From the NCBI GenBank assembly GCA_000526435.1, contig JAGB01000001.1, forward strand, positions 806,001-870,000: a stretch of 64,000 nt of DNA, in the 5' to 3' direction. A model generated the notes under the pieces. It was not told where the DNA came from. It saw nothing but the letters and a program-made list of their open reading frames with translations, and made no database searches. Shown piece by piece: positions 34,323-43,575 of the stretch. This stretch comes from Caldicoprobacter oshimai DSM 21659. GTDB lineage: Bacteria > Bacillota > Clostridia > Caldicoprobacterales > Caldicoprobacteraceae. How positions within the stretch are numbered: position 1 is the first letter of the stretch; every line of letters begins with the position of its first letter. Both the position numbers and the translations under genes were made by a program.

Positions 34323-35207
34323 CTACACCTTCTCCCCGGTATTTTTACCAAGCAGTCCTGCCGGCCTTACGATAAGAATCAATATCAGAATGGCAAACAC
34401 CACAGCATCCCTGTACATGGAATATCCTAATCCCGCCACAAAAACCTCTATGATACCTATTACATATCCGCCCAGCATGGCACCTGGAATTATGCCAATA
34501 CCTCCAAAGACGGCAGCAACAAAGGCCTTAAGGCCAGGCAAAACACCCATCAGGGGATTGATGGAGTTATAATACACGCCAACCAAAATCCCCGCAGCTC
34601 CGGCCAAAGCCGATCCCAAAGCAAAGGTAAAAGAAATGGTTGAGTCTACATCGATACCCATAAGTTCGGCAGCATCCTTATCCAGGGAAACGGCACGCAT
34701 TGCCTTGCCGATCCTGGTCTTCTTGACGATAAGCTGTAGTAGCACCATCAAAATGACGGTTATGAGTGCGATCAGAATCTGCTGGGCCGATATCACCACA
34801 TCTCCCATTTTGAAGGTCTTTGCCATAAACCCGGTCATGGGGGGATAGGTCCTTACGTCTGCGCTAGCAAAGAACATGGTGGTATACTCCAAAAATAACG
34901 ATACGCCTATGGCGGTTATGAGCGCGGTAATCCTGGTAGCATTGCGCAAAGGCTTATAGGCAATCTTTTCGATTACAACGCCCAGCAAGGTACAAACCAG
35001 CATGGAAGCAAGCAGGGAGGGGAAAAAGCCCAGACCCAGCTTGGCCATGCATACATACCCCACATAAGCGCCAATCATGTATACATCGCAGTGGGCGAAG
35101 TTTATCAGCTTTATAATGCCGTATACCATCGTATATCCCAAAGCGATAAGCGCATATATGCTCCCCAGCGATATGCCATTGACAATCTGCTGTAACAGCT
35201 GCTCCAC
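34323..35207 (-). CDS. livH: Branched-chain amino-acid ABC transporter permease LivH
   Basis: The 294-residue permease shows the family start QQIVNGISLGSIYALIALGY and the coupling segment DKDAAELMGIDVDSTISFTF near residues 177-196. Eight membrane spans are predicted. Translation begins at GTG with GGGAGAGCG upstream. It is separated from livK by 178 bp holding a strong stem-loop, and the remaining genes follow tightly. Confidence 0.95.
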   Translation of the reverse strand: MEQLLQQIVNGISLGSIYALIALGYTMVYGIIKLINFAHCDVYMIGAYVGYVCMAKLGLGFFPSLLASMLVCTLLGVVIEKIAYKPLRNATRITALITAIGVSLFLEYTTMFFASADVRTYPPMTGFMAKTFKMGDVVISAQQILIALITVILMVLLQLIVKKTRIGKAMRAVSLDKDAAELMGIDVDSTISFTFALGSALAGAAGILVGVYYNSINPLMGVLPGLKAFVAAVFGGIGIIPGAMLGGYVIGIIEVFVAGLGYSMYRDAVVFAILILILIVRPAGLLGKNTGEKV

Positions 35208-35316
35208 ACGCTCTCCCTTCTTCCTCTATATTCTAATAGCCATACTAATAGCCATCTCCACAAAATCACAAAGTCCTGGTACTGCCCAAAATAAAACATC
35301 CATGGGCTGTCTAAAC

Positions 35317-35357
35317 GCATATAAGTGAGGACGCAATAAACGCCCTCACTTATATGC
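35317..35357. other. Stem-loop between livK and livH
   Basis: A perfect 14-bp stem (GCATATAAGTGAGG / CCTCACTTATATGC) with a 13-nt loop and no T-run follows the livK stop by 30 bp on the minus strand. Such hairpins commonly protect the upstream binding-protein message and reduce read-through. Confidence 0.75.
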
Positions 35358-35385
35358 AGGATGATCACACTGTATGGTATTTCAT

Positions 35386-36540
35386 TTATTCGGTAACTCT
35401 ATAGGTTTTGTACTGTTTTCCATCCTTCAATTCGATGACGATTATATCCTTCACCACATTATGATTCTCGTCAACGCTCATGGTTCCAGTTACGCCTTCA
35501 AAATTCTCGGTTGCCTCCAAGGCCTTCTTCAACGATTCGCCGTCCAGCTTCTCGGCTCGGCTTATAGCGTCAACTACAAATTTGGCCAGGTCATACCCCA
35601 ATGCGTTAAAGGCGTCGGGCTCCTTCTTGTACTTGGCCTTAAAGGCCTCCACAAAGTCGGCTACCACAGGGCTGGGGTCCACCGAAGAATAGTGATTGCT
35701 AAAGTAAACGTTGTTGAGGGCCTCAGCACCGGCCAGTTCGGCCAGCTTGGGCGAATCAAAGCCGTCGGCCCCAAGTATGGGAACGTCTATGCCCTGTGCA
35801 CGCGCTTGCTTGATGATCAACCCCGCCTCATTGTAATAGCCCGGAATAAATATCACATCGAAGTCCTTCCCCTTTATGCTGGTCAATACGGCATTAAAGT
35901 CGGTATCGCCTGACATATAGGCTTCCTGGGCCACAATGGTGCCGCCTCCAGCCTCAAAAGTGGAAGTAAAAGCTTCTGCAAGTCCTTTGGCGTAATCGCT
36001 TGAGCTATCCATGATTATGACGGCCTTCTTGCTAGAAAGGTTTTCTAAGGCGAACTTGGCTACCGCGTTGCCCTGCTGAGAATCGGTAAAGCAGATGCGG
36101 AAGGCGTATTCCTTTACGCCCTTATCGTCTACCGTTACGTTGTCGGCAGTAGCCGAACCCGAAATTACAGGTACCTTGTTCTGGTTTGCTACCGGAATGG
36201 TAGCCATGAAAGCTCCAGAAGTAGCAGGTCCCAGTACAGCCACTACTTTGTCCTGGGTTATCAACCTGGTAGTCAGGGTAGTGGCTTCTGACGCATCGGA
36301 TTTGTTGTCATACTTTACGAGCTGAATTTTCTTACCGTTTATGCCGCCAGCCTCATTAATCTGCTCAATAGCCAGCTCTATACCTTCTACCGAGCTTTGA
36401 CCATAAGTCGCAACGCCGCCAGACAGCTCGTAGTTGACGCCTATCTTGATGACATTCTGATCCGTAGAGACCGTTTGAGAACAACCGGCAAACACCAACA
36501 TAGACATGACCAACAAGAAAATTACGCTGTACTTCTTCAT
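35386..36540 (-). CDS. livK: Branched-chain amino-acid-binding lipoprotein
   Basis: The 384-residue Leu/Ile/Val-binding-type receptor (periplasmic-binding fold type I) starts with a signal and lipobox VFAGC, so it is membrane-tethered. IKIGVNYELSGGVATYGQSS near residues 32-51 and VLGPATSGAFMATIPVANQN near residues 98-117 are characteristic. ATG at 36540 with GGAGGGG eight bases away is preferred over GTG at 36549. It is first in the liv operon under a TTGACA/TATTAT promoter. Ligand identity among hydrophobic amino acids, amides or urea is not decided by sequence reading. Confidence 0.93.
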   Translation of the reverse strand: MKKYSVIFLLVMSMLVFAGCSQTVSTDQNVIKIGVNYELSGGVATYGQSSVEGIELAIEQINEAGGINGKKIQLVKYDNKSDASEATTLTTRLITQDKVVAVLGPATSGAFMATIPVANQNKVPVISGSATADNVTVDDKGVKEYAFRICFTDSQQGNAVAKFALENLSSKKAVIIMDSSSDYAKGLAEAFTSTFEAGGGTIVAQEAYMSGDTDFNAVLTSIKGKDFDVIFIPGYYNEAGLIIKQARAQGIDVPILGADGFDSPKLAELAGAEALNNVYFSNHYSSVDPSPVVADFVEAFKAKYKKEPDAFNALGYDLAKFVVDAISRAEKLDGESLKKALEATENFEGVTGTMSVDENHNVVKDIIVIELKDGKQYKTYRVTE

Positions 36541-36567
36541 CCTATTCACCCCTCCGTATTTTTATAA

Positions 36568-36597
36568 ATAATACTATAACGGTTAACGCCGTGTCAA
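36568..36597 (-). promoter_or_regulatory. Promoter of the liv operon with palindromic spacer
   Basis: TTGACA (36597-36592) and TATTAT (36573-36568) are spaced 18 bp on the minus strand. The spacer contains ACGGcGTTAACcCGT-like dyad symmetry around GTTAAC, a possible repressor site overlapping the promoter. Confidence 0.65.
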
Positions 36598-36753
36598 TAT
36601 ACAAATCAGCGGTTTTAGACCTATTGTTACTACATTAATATAGCGTCTAAATGGTCATAATTAAGTAAGAATGAAAATTTATAAGCTTATCCATTCCACA
36701 GCTTTTTACATTATTACACCGTGAAAAAAATAAATAGATTTCGAAAATTTCAA

Positions 36754-36782
36754 TTGCAATTTTGAAGAATATACGGTATTAT
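36754..36782 (+). promoter_or_regulatory. Promoter of the guanine/hypoxanthine permease gene
   Basis: TTGCAA (36754-36759) and TATTAT (36777-36782), spaced 17 bp, lie 105 bp upstream of the permease ATG. No purine riboswitch is present in the remaining leader. Confidence 0.6.
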
Positions 36783-36887
36783 ATGAATGTAAAACACATT
36801 ATCGGCATAATTAAATGGTTACAACCCATAAGTTTTTTACAAAATCATAACAATCGTTCGACTATATTTTAAAAGGAGGTTTTATTT

Positions 36888-38309
36888 ATGGAGAAATTTT
36901 TCAAAATCAGGGAAAACGGCTCCACAGTATCAACCGAAATTCTCGCAGGCCTTACTACCTTCTTCGCCATGTCTTACATCATTTTCGTCAATCCAGCTAT
37001 TCTCTCACAGACGGGCATGCCACGGGAAGCCGTATTTTTAGCCACAATCATTGCTTCGGTGGTAGGCACTCTGGTCATGGGCCTTTTCGCCAACGTGCCC
37101 TATGCACAGGCTCCCGGAATGGGGCTTAATGCTTTCTTTACCTATACTGTATGTTTTGGCCTGGGATTTAGCTGGCAGCAGGCGCTGGCAATGGTTTTCA
37201 TCTGCGGCATCATAAACATCATCATCACGGTGACCAAGATTCGTAAATCCATCATCAAATCAATCCCCGTCAGCCTGCAAAATGCAATCGGCGGCGGTAT
37301 CGGCATCTTCATAGCCTATATAGGAATCAAGAATGCCGGGCTGTTAAGCTTCACTTCCGACCCCGGCACATATACATTGCTGGAAAGCGGCACAGTCATA
37401 TCCAATTCCAGCATCGTACCTGCTCTCGTAACCTTCGATAATCCGGCCGTCATTCTCGCAATCATCGGTATCGTCTTAACTTTTATTTTGCTGGTGTTCA
37501 AGGTAAGAGGGGCAATTTTAATCGGCATTATAGCCACCACCATCATCGGTATCCCCATGGGAGTGGTGGATGTTTCGCAGCTTGGAACCACCTCGGGAAT
37601 CGGTGAGGCATTTGCTAAGCTGGGCACCACCTTTGGTGCAGCCTTTGGCCCTGAAGGAATGGGTTCCCTGTTCTCCGACCCCGAAAAGATCCCTCTAGTG
37701 CTGATTACCATATTCTCCTTCAGCCTTGCCGACACCTTTGACACCATTGGCACTTTCATAGGCACCGGCCGTCAAAGCGGCATATTCACCGACGAGGATA
37801 TAAGGCTCATGGAAACCAGCAGCGGTTTCAAATCCAAGATGGACAAAGCTTTGTTTGCCGACGCCATCGCCACTTCGATCGGCGCCATATTTGGCACCTC
37901 CAATACCACCACCTATGTTGAAAGCGCTGCGGGCATAGGTGCTGGCGGGCGTACCGGCTTGACCAGCGTTGTGACGGCGCTTTTGATGCTGGCCTGCATC
38001 TTCCTGGCACCCGTAGCCGGCCTGGTGCCCGCACAGGCAACTGCTCCGGCCCTCATCGCAGTCGGCATCATGATGATGTCAGCCTTCAAGGAGATCAAGT
38101 GGGATGATATAGAGGAAGCAATCCCTGCATTCTTTGCAGGCATCTTCATGGCCCTTTGCTACAGTATTTCTTACGGCATTGCAACGGGATTCATATTCTA
38201 CTGCCTGATCAAAATCTGCAAAAAGCAGCTTAAAGACATCCATCCCATCCTGATAGTATCGACGCTGCTGTTTATACTAAACTTCATCATGCTTATCTTT
38301 ATTGAATAA
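36888..38309 (+). CDS. NCS2-family guanine/hypoxanthine permease
   Basis: The 473-residue transporter has the AzgA/PbuG-type start (FKIRENGSTVSTEILAGLTTFFAMSYI split over residues 5-31), FANVPYAQAPGMGLNAFFTYTV in the inverted-repeat substrate region, FSLADTFDTIGTFIGTG near residues 279-295 and TTYVESAAGIGAGGRTGLTS near residues 343-362. Fourteen membrane spans are expected. AzgA-type members import adenine, guanine or hypoxanthine by proton symport; the exact base is not resolved. GGAGG nine bases before the ATG supports the start. It is a single-gene unit divergent from livK. Confidence 0.94.
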   Translation: MEKFFKIRENGSTVSTEILAGLTTFFAMSYIIFVNPAILSQTGMPREAVFLATIIASVVGTLVMGLFANVPYAQAPGMGLNAFFTYTVCFGLGFSWQQALAMVFICGIINIIITVTKIRKSIIKSIPVSLQNAIGGGIGIFIAYIGIKNAGLLSFTSDPGTYTLLESGTVISNSSIVPALVTFDNPAVILAIIGIVLTFILLVFKVRGAILIGIIATTIIGIPMGVVDVSQLGTTSGIGEAFAKLGTTFGAAFGPEGMGSLFSDPEKIPLVLITIFSFSLADTFDTIGTFIGTGRQSGIFTDEDIRLMETSSGFKSKMDKALFADAIATSIGAIFGTSNTTTYVESAAGIGAGGRTGLTSVVTALLMLACIFLAPVAGLVPAQATAPALIAVGIMMMSAFKEIKWDDIEEAIPAFFAGIFMALCYSISYGIATGFIFYCLIKICKKQLKDIHPILIVSTLLFILNFIMLIFIE

Positions 38310-38354
38310 ACTTTATCCCGCATAGCGTAAAAATTGGACGTTGTGTAATCATCA

Positions 38355-38392
38355 AAAAGGGCGCTGCCTAATACTCAAGCCGGCGCCCTTTT
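38355..38392. terminator. Bidirectional terminator
   Basis: AAAAGGGCGC / GCGCCCTTTT flank an 18-nt loop between the convergent purine permease and Bce-type permease genes. T-runs exist on both strands. Confidence 0.85.
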
Positions 38393-38438
38393 CGTTTGCC
38401 CTCTGGTCAATATAACCCTTTGCAAGGCCATTTATTCC

Positions 38439-41066
38439 TTACACGCTTTCGCTCTTTATGGCGTCCATAATGTTCTCATGCCGTATCTTCCTCATGGAAT
38501 ATACCATGCTGGCAAACACCACGAAAAACACGCTCAATACGCTTATGATTATGCTACCTATGGGCAGGCGGAAGGGCATTTCAACCCCTTGCCGTATGCT
38601 GATATGGATCAGGTAGGTGATCAGCACCGAAACCGGCAGTCCATAAAGCAGAGCTTTCAGTCCGTAAAAAACACACTCATAGTTCAGCATCCTGTTAAAG
38701 CTGCTGTCAGTCATGCCCACTGATTTCAGCATGGCAAATTCTATTCTCCTTAAGTTAATATTGGTGGAGATGGTATTAAACACGTTTGCAATGCTTATGA
38801 GGGAAATGAGTATTATAAACCCGTAGGAGAACACCGATATAATGGTGACGATATTGCGGCTGTTCTGTATATACCCTGCTATATTAAGCAGGTTGTGCGT
38901 TGGAAGACCCGCATCCACAAGTATATCCATTATGTCCTGCTCGGCTTCAAAAGGATCTACAGCAGCGAAATACATATTTGCAGGGCCCCAGATTTTCTCG
39001 TCACCATCAAAAATGGCCTTCCTTATCTCATCGCTAACCACAACGATGATTGAAAAAAGGTTGGAAGCATAATCCGGCACCCCGAACGGAGCTTCATTGG
39101 CAAAGGCGACAAGTTGGATATCCTCCTTCAATTGCCTTTCACCATCTTCCTGATGAACAACAGTCAAGGCTATGCTCTCGGGCTTTTTGCTGCTAAATAT
39201 GCTGGAATTTATAAACCTTCCCTCTCGGCTATCATAATAATGCTGGTAATCTATTGCAATCCCGGCAGGGGAATCGGGATTTGTAAAGAGCGATTCATCA
39301 AGCCCCAACTGGCGGACGTAGTATTTAAAGGTATCGCGGTCAACGCTGTACAAGATCACATTTATGGGAGCCTCTTCTCCGTGGGGGATAAAACCATTAT
39401 CAATCATCTCGTCATAAAACGATTGATTAAGGTACTCCTTCGGAATATCAGTAAAGGCATAAAGTTCCCTCACAATGGAGCCCTGTTCTATGCTGTCCAG
39501 CAAAACGATATCCCTGTAAACCTTAATGGTGGAATCCTTCAAATCGCCTCTTTCGTTGGTAAAATAGTACAGGTCATAATCCACATCCTGATATACATTG
39601 GAAACGCTGTCCATAAGATACATCGAAAAGGACGAGGCCGATACGAACAGGACTATGCTCATGAACAGCGAGACCACAGTACTGCGGTAACGCTTGCGGC
39701 TCCTCTTTAAATTTTTCAGTGCCAGATCTCCTTCCATGCCGAACAGCTTGCGTGTCAAGCGCCATGTCCTGACCTGCCGCGCAGTGAGCTTGATGTCAGT
39801 CGTCTGCCTGATGGCATCAATTGGCGATATCTTTCCGCTGCGCCATGCCGGTATATAGGCCGATATCAGTATGGTAACCAGACCCAAAATCATTGCCGCT
39901 ATCACTGAAGGGATGGACACCGACAGCGTCATAGATACACGGTCACCCAGAGCCATGATGCTGGCAAACATATCCCTCAATAAATGCAGCGTAACGCCTA
40001 TGCCGGCGATGCCCGATAATACACCTACGGGTATACCTATAGCTGCCAACACAATGGCCTCAAAAAACACCGAATGCCTAAGCTGCTGAGCCGTAGCGCC
40101 GATGCTGGACAGCAGGCCAAAGTACTTCTTGCGCTCGCTGACCGAAATGGAAAACGAGTTGTAGATGAACGACACCGAGCCGGCCATAATCAGTGCAATC
40201 AATATGGCCGCAAGGCTATACAAAACAGCTGTAAAATTGTCGTTCTGGCTTATACCCATAAACCTAAGCAAGTCGTCATTGTATTCATAATCTTTGTACT
40301 GCAGCTTATCCATACCAAGGCTGTCATATATGTCGTACACCCTTCGGGGATTTTTGAGCTTTATATACACATTGGCCGTGTCGTTATCCCCAAATTCACT
40401 TTTATCAAACATGGTGATAAGGGTATATCCTGGGGCAGAGTACTCCTCTATTGCAAATGAAGGCCTTTCACATATCCCCACCACCTTATACGTCCTAGTA
40501 CCTGTGACCACCAGCTTCTCCGATGCGCCGTCCTCTTCATGCCTGTAATAATCCTTTTGTCCCAGGACGGTGCCATCGTCTAAAACCCGGTATCCAATGT
40601 CAAGCTCAATGGTATCGCCTACCTTATACTGCACGCCGCCGTTGGTGAATACGTGATAGGGCACGACAACCTCGTTTTCATTCTGTGGAAGCCTGCCGCT
40701 TTTTAAATATATAGACAGCATCTCAAATGCCTTTTCATCAAACCCAAGCACATACAGATAGGGCTTATACTCGTTCAAACCGCCCTCGAGCAGCGCATAG
40801 CCTATCCCTTTGGTTACAGCAACCTCCTGTACCTCCCGGTTTTGGCTAATGCCCTCAATTGTATCAAGGTCAGCGTTGTAAAGAACCGCGTGCCAGTCGC
40901 CTGTATCGGCTATTGTCAAGTTAATCAGGAAATTTTGAAAGCTGGATATAAAAGTGGTCACGGCAGCTATCATGGCAGTGGACAGAATAATGCCAATGAT
41001 GGTGACGATGGTGCGGGTTTTGCTCCTCTTCAGCGTTGCCAGCGTAACCCTGTTCATGACGTTCAT
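38439..41066 (-). CDS. Bce/FtsX-type ABC transporter permease
   Basis: The 875-residue permease has an N-terminal membrane span, a large extracytoplasmic domain, FtsX-like triple-span blocks around residues 280-410 and 770-870, and a second long extracytoplasmic domain (about 480-740). This two-FtsX layout with a co-encoded MacB-like ATPase fits antimicrobial-peptide detoxification or lipoprotein-release families. It overlaps the ATPase gene by 4 bp. A nearby response regulator and kinase pair (46.7-48.6 kb) probably controls it. The molecule handled is unknown. Confidence 0.85.
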   Translation of the reverse strand: MNVMNRVTLATLKRSKTRTIVTIIGIILSTAMIAAVTTFISSFQNFLINLTIADTGDWHAVLYNADLDTIEGISQNREVQEVAVTKGIGYALLEGGLNEYKPYLYVLGFDEKAFEMLSIYLKSGRLPQNENEVVVPYHVFTNGGVQYKVGDTIELDIGYRVLDDGTVLGQKDYYRHEEDGASEKLVVTGTRTYKVVGICERPSFAIEEYSAPGYTLITMFDKSEFGDNDTANVYIKLKNPRRVYDIYDSLGMDKLQYKDYEYNDDLLRFMGISQNDNFTAVLYSLAAILIALIMAGSVSFIYNSFSISVSERKKYFGLLSSIGATAQQLRHSVFFEAIVLAAIGIPVGVLSGIAGIGVTLHLLRDMFASIMALGDRVSMTLSVSIPSVIAAMILGLVTILISAYIPAWRSGKISPIDAIRQTTDIKLTARQVRTWRLTRKLFGMEGDLALKNLKRSRKRYRSTVVSLFMSIVLFVSASSFSMYLMDSVSNVYQDVDYDLYYFTNERGDLKDSTIKVYRDIVLLDSIEQGSIVRELYAFTDIPKEYLNQSFYDEMIDNGFIPHGEEAPINVILYSVDRDTFKYYVRQLGLDESLFTNPDSPAGIAIDYQHYYDSREGRFINSSIFSSKKPESIALTVVHQEDGERQLKEDIQLVAFANEAPFGVPDYASNLFSIIVVVSDEIRKAIFDGDEKIWGPANMYFAAVDPFEAEQDIMDILVDAGLPTHNLLNIAGYIQNSRNIVTIISVFSYGFIILISLISIANVFNTISTNINLRRIEFAMLKSVGMTDSSFNRMLNYECVFYGLKALLYGLPVSVLITYLIHISIRQGVEMPFRLPIGSIIISVLSVFFVVFASMVYSMRKIRHENIMDAIKSESV

Positions 41067-41746
41067 GGCCTGATCACCTCATCACTTACGATCCTGCCAT
41101 CCTCGAGGCTGATGATGCGGCTGGCCTGCAGCGCAATCCTCTCATCGTGCGTCACGATTATGAGGGTCTGATTGTACTTCTGATTGTACAGCTTGAGCAG
41201 TTCGATGATTTCGGCGCTGTTTTTGCTGTCCAGGTTGCCCGTGGGTTCATCCGCCAGTATCAAGGCGGGATTGGTTATGAGAGCGCGGCCTATGGCCACC
41301 CTCTGCTGCTGCCCGCCCGACAGCTGGTTTGGCAAATGCTTTGCCCTATCCTTAAGACCCAGAGTGGTAAGCAGCTCATTCAAGCGTGCCTTATCTTCCT
41401 TTCTGCCGTCGAGCAGCAGAGGCAGCATTATGTTTTCCTCCACATCGAGCACGGGAATCAGATTGTAGAACTGATAGATCAGGCCGATCTGCCTGCGCCT
41501 GAAAATGGCAAGCCTTGACCTGTCCAGGCTGTAGATGTCGGTGCCGTCGATGTATACCTTGCCCGAGGTGGGAAAATCCACCCCGCCCAGTATGTGCAGC
41601 AGCGTCGACTTGCCCGACCCTGACGGCCCGACAATGGCTACAAACTCGCCCTTCTCCACCGAAAAGGAGACGTTATCCAGAGCGGTGACCGCCGTCTCCC
41701 CCTTGCCGTATACCTTTGTGAGATTTTCAACCCGTAGTATCTCCAT
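41063..41746 (-). CDS. Bce/MacB-type ABC transporter ATPase
   Basis: The 227-residue ATPase has Walker [10 protein letters not shown], signature [15 protein letters not shown] and Walker [14 protein letters not shown]. The short LolD/MacB/BceA-like form pairs with FtsX-type permeases. The ATG at 41746 has GGAGG seven bases upstream. An open frame continuing 33 codons further upstream is residue of the kinase-like pseudogene next to it and should not be annotated as N-terminus. Confidence 0.93.
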   Translation of the reverse strand: MEILRVENLTKVYGKGETAVTALDNVSFSVEKGEFVAIVGPSGSGKSTLLHILGGVDFPTSGKVYIDGTDIYSLDRSRLAIFRRRQIGLIYQFYNLIPVLDVEENIMLPLLLDGRKEDKARLNELLTTLGLKDRAKHLPNQLSGGQQQRVAIGRALITNPALILADEPTGNLDSKNSAEIIELLKLYNQKYNQTLIIVTHDERIALQASRIISLEDGRIVSDEVIRP

Positions 41747-41835
41747 ATAGCACCTCCAGAGCATTTTTAGTTTCGAGGATGAGTCTACCACAACGGTGTG
41801 ACATTCAAGTGACCGGTTCTGTGACAGTTTTGTCA

Positions 41836-42067
41836 CTTTTACCATGCTCTGAAGTATGCTCTATGCGGTTTTTCAATATATTGATAACTGCATTGATGGT
41901 TTTGCAAATTTCATGTCAAAGTCTCCCCCTCTCCTACTTATCCGGTACAACCAATACCATTTTTACAATACGAATGCAGAATGGCAGTTCCGGGTCTTGT
42001 CCTCCCCTGTTGCGGTACAGGTAATACCATTCACATCCATAGGAATAAAAAATGGCTTTAGACCATT
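41836..42067 (-). pseudogene. Decayed histidine kinase fragment
   Basis: This gene-free stretch is a broken copy of the ATPase-domain part of the intact kinase at 46.7-47.7 kb. Shared stretches include ACCATGCTCTG followed by TGCTCTATGC (41846-41874 versus 46979-47004), and CCCTGT..CGGTACAGGT.AT.CC (42005-42029 versus 47084-47107). Minus-strand frames give pieces such as INAVINILKNRIEH interrupted by stops and an extra piece of about 70 bp. It lies directly upstream of the Bce-type ATPase gene, the place where a BceS-like kinase gene normally ends. Confidence 0.75.
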
Positions 42068-42119
42068 TTTATGAGAATACGCACAGTAATTTCACACTTA
42101 ATCTTCAGCAAACACCACT

Positions 42120-42230
42120 CTGTACACAGCAAATACTACGCTAAAAATAGGATTAATTTTGTGGATACAAGATTAATGCTATCATATACATAGCAAATAC
42201 TACCCTATACAAATAAAGTAATTATTAACG
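42120..42230. repeat. Short degenerate direct repeats
   Basis: AGCAAATACTAC occurs at about 42127-42138 and 42188-42199, with a third weaker relative (AGCAAACACCAC) at 42107-42118. The spacing is about 20 and 60 bp. They fill the gap between the kinase remnant and the next gene; origin unknown. Confidence 0.45.
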
Positions 42231-42235
42231 CTAGG

Positions 42236-42907
42236 CTAATCATTTATTGAATTTAAAAATTGTTCCAAAACTTGTTTTTTAATTTCATTGTATTTATTTA
42301 ATTCTTCCTGGCTGTAAGTAATTACCTCATACTCCGCTATCTGTCCATAGCAATACTCTTGTTCCGGAGACAGGACTTTATCAAATAAAACGCCCGTTGT
42401 GCAGTATTTATCAATGCCTCCATTGTGTAACAGCACATATATGTTCTTATTCCTATAAAATGGATTATATCTCATGTAGCCCATATACGGCCATTTTTTT
42501 AGAAATAAGATGTATTCCTCCCCGCACTTCATAAAATTATATCCGTTGTAAGCAAAAAACAAACGGCTCTCAAAGTTGAAATAACACGGTTCAAAAACAT
42601 ATATTGTTCTATTCTTCAGATTACTGTCCCCTTTGTAGACCGAAATAACTTTAACACCTGCTAGAGACGTCCCATGCAAGAACTTCCTTTCGGAAGCTGC
42701 TACCTCAACTATTACTTCAGAATCGGCAACCAGCTTTGAAAATGAAATATCGTCTTCATAAAGTCGTGCTACTGCTGAAACTTTATATTCCATCAAATCA
42801 TCTAAACTCATATTTTGAGTATCGACAAAAGAGGCACGCACCATACCCGCCACAACCAACGCTGCGGCAATAGCCAAAGTCATAATCAAAATACATATCC
42901 TATTCAT
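42236..42907 (-). CDS. Exported protein of unknown function next to an ABC exporter
   Basis: A 223-residue protein with an N-terminal hydrophobic segment (RICILIMTLAIAAALVVAGMV), then a soluble extracytoplasmic domain of about 190 residues. The domain holds three cysteines and motifs such as ADSEVIVEVAASERKFL and CGEEYILFLKKW. I do not recognise the family. The fold reads as mixed beta, with the section around VKVISVYKGD resembling proteins that assess import or binding, but no function is claimed. ATG at 42907 with GGAGTGGAG upstream overlaps the ABC ATPase stop, so they are translationally coupled. Confidence 0.7.
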   Translation of the reverse strand: MNRICILIMTLAIAAALVVAGMVRASFVDTQNMSLDDLMEYKVSAVARLYEDDISFSKLVADSEVIVEVAASERKFLHGTSLAGVKVISVYKGDSNLKNRTIYVFEPCYFNFESRLFFAYNGYNFMKCGEEYILFLKKWPYMGYMRYNPFYRNKNIYVLLHNGGIDKYCTTGVLFDKVLSPEQEYCYGQIAEYEVITYSQEELNKYNEIKKQVLEQFLNSIND

Positions 42908-43556
42908 CTTTAACTCCACTCCCGGCAGGATATATTCTCCCGGCTTCTACTTTAAACTTTTCATCGCACAGCAGGTCGATATCTTCTTTGATATGGCTGG
43001 CAATGAGTATTGTTGCCCCCCTTCCCTTTTCTTCCAGCAGGATATTCCTGACCAGCCCAACCCCTTCTTCGTCAAGCGAGTTGGTGGGCTCATCCAGCAC
43101 AATAAGCTGCGGTTTCTCCATTATGGCCTGAGCTATGCCAAGGCGTTGCTTCATGCCCAAAGAATACTTACCGTAAATGCGCTTATCATCTGGATCAAGG
43201 CCTACTCTTCTGATGGCAGCTCTTATGTCTTCATCTGTAATAATATTTTTTATTGAAGCTAAAAATTTTAAATTTTGAAAGCCCGTCCACTGTTCCCAGA
43301 ATCCCACGTTTTCTATTATTAAACCAAGGCTTTCGGGAAAAGAGACATCCACGCCAATTCTCTTCCCAAACACCCTGACCTCACCGCGGGTAGGTTTTAT
43401 TAAACCGCATATGGCCCTAAACAGCATGGTCTTCCCAGAAGCGTTTCTCCCAAAAAAACCGTATATCTTCCCTCTTTCCAGCTCCAGGGTTATGTCATTT
43501 AATATCGTCCTCCCCCTGATTATCTTGGTCAAATGATATATTTCAACCGCCATCAT
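42900..43556 (-). CDS. ABC-2 type exporter ATPase
   Basis: The 218-residue ATPase has Walker A GRNASGKT near residue 35, the signature variant YSLGMKQRLGIAQAI and Walker B LIVLDEPTNSLDEEG. It has the form of small ATPases of ABC-2 exporters such as lantibiotic immunity and bacitracin export (BcrA). It serves the membrane proteins encoded just upstream. The ATG is preceded by GGGAGG nine bases away. Confidence 0.92.
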   Translation of the reverse strand: MMAVEIYHLTKIIRGRTILNDITLELERGKIYGFFGRNASGKTMLFRAICGLIKPTRGEVRVFGKRIGVDVSFPESLGLIIENVGFWEQWTGFQNLKFLASIKNIITDEDIRAAIRRVGLDPDDKRIYGKYSLGMKQRLGIAQAIMEKPQLIVLDEPTNSLDEEGVGLVRNILLEEKGRGATILIASHIKEDIDLLCDEKFKVEAGRIYPAGSGVKDE

Positions 43557-43575
43557 CTCTGCATACCTCCCGATT

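Noticed and set aside
36783-36887. Purine riboswitch before the guanine/hypoxanthine permease
   Set aside because: The leader has no TATA...GTTTCTACC-type core or flanking paired arms; only a plain promoter is visible.
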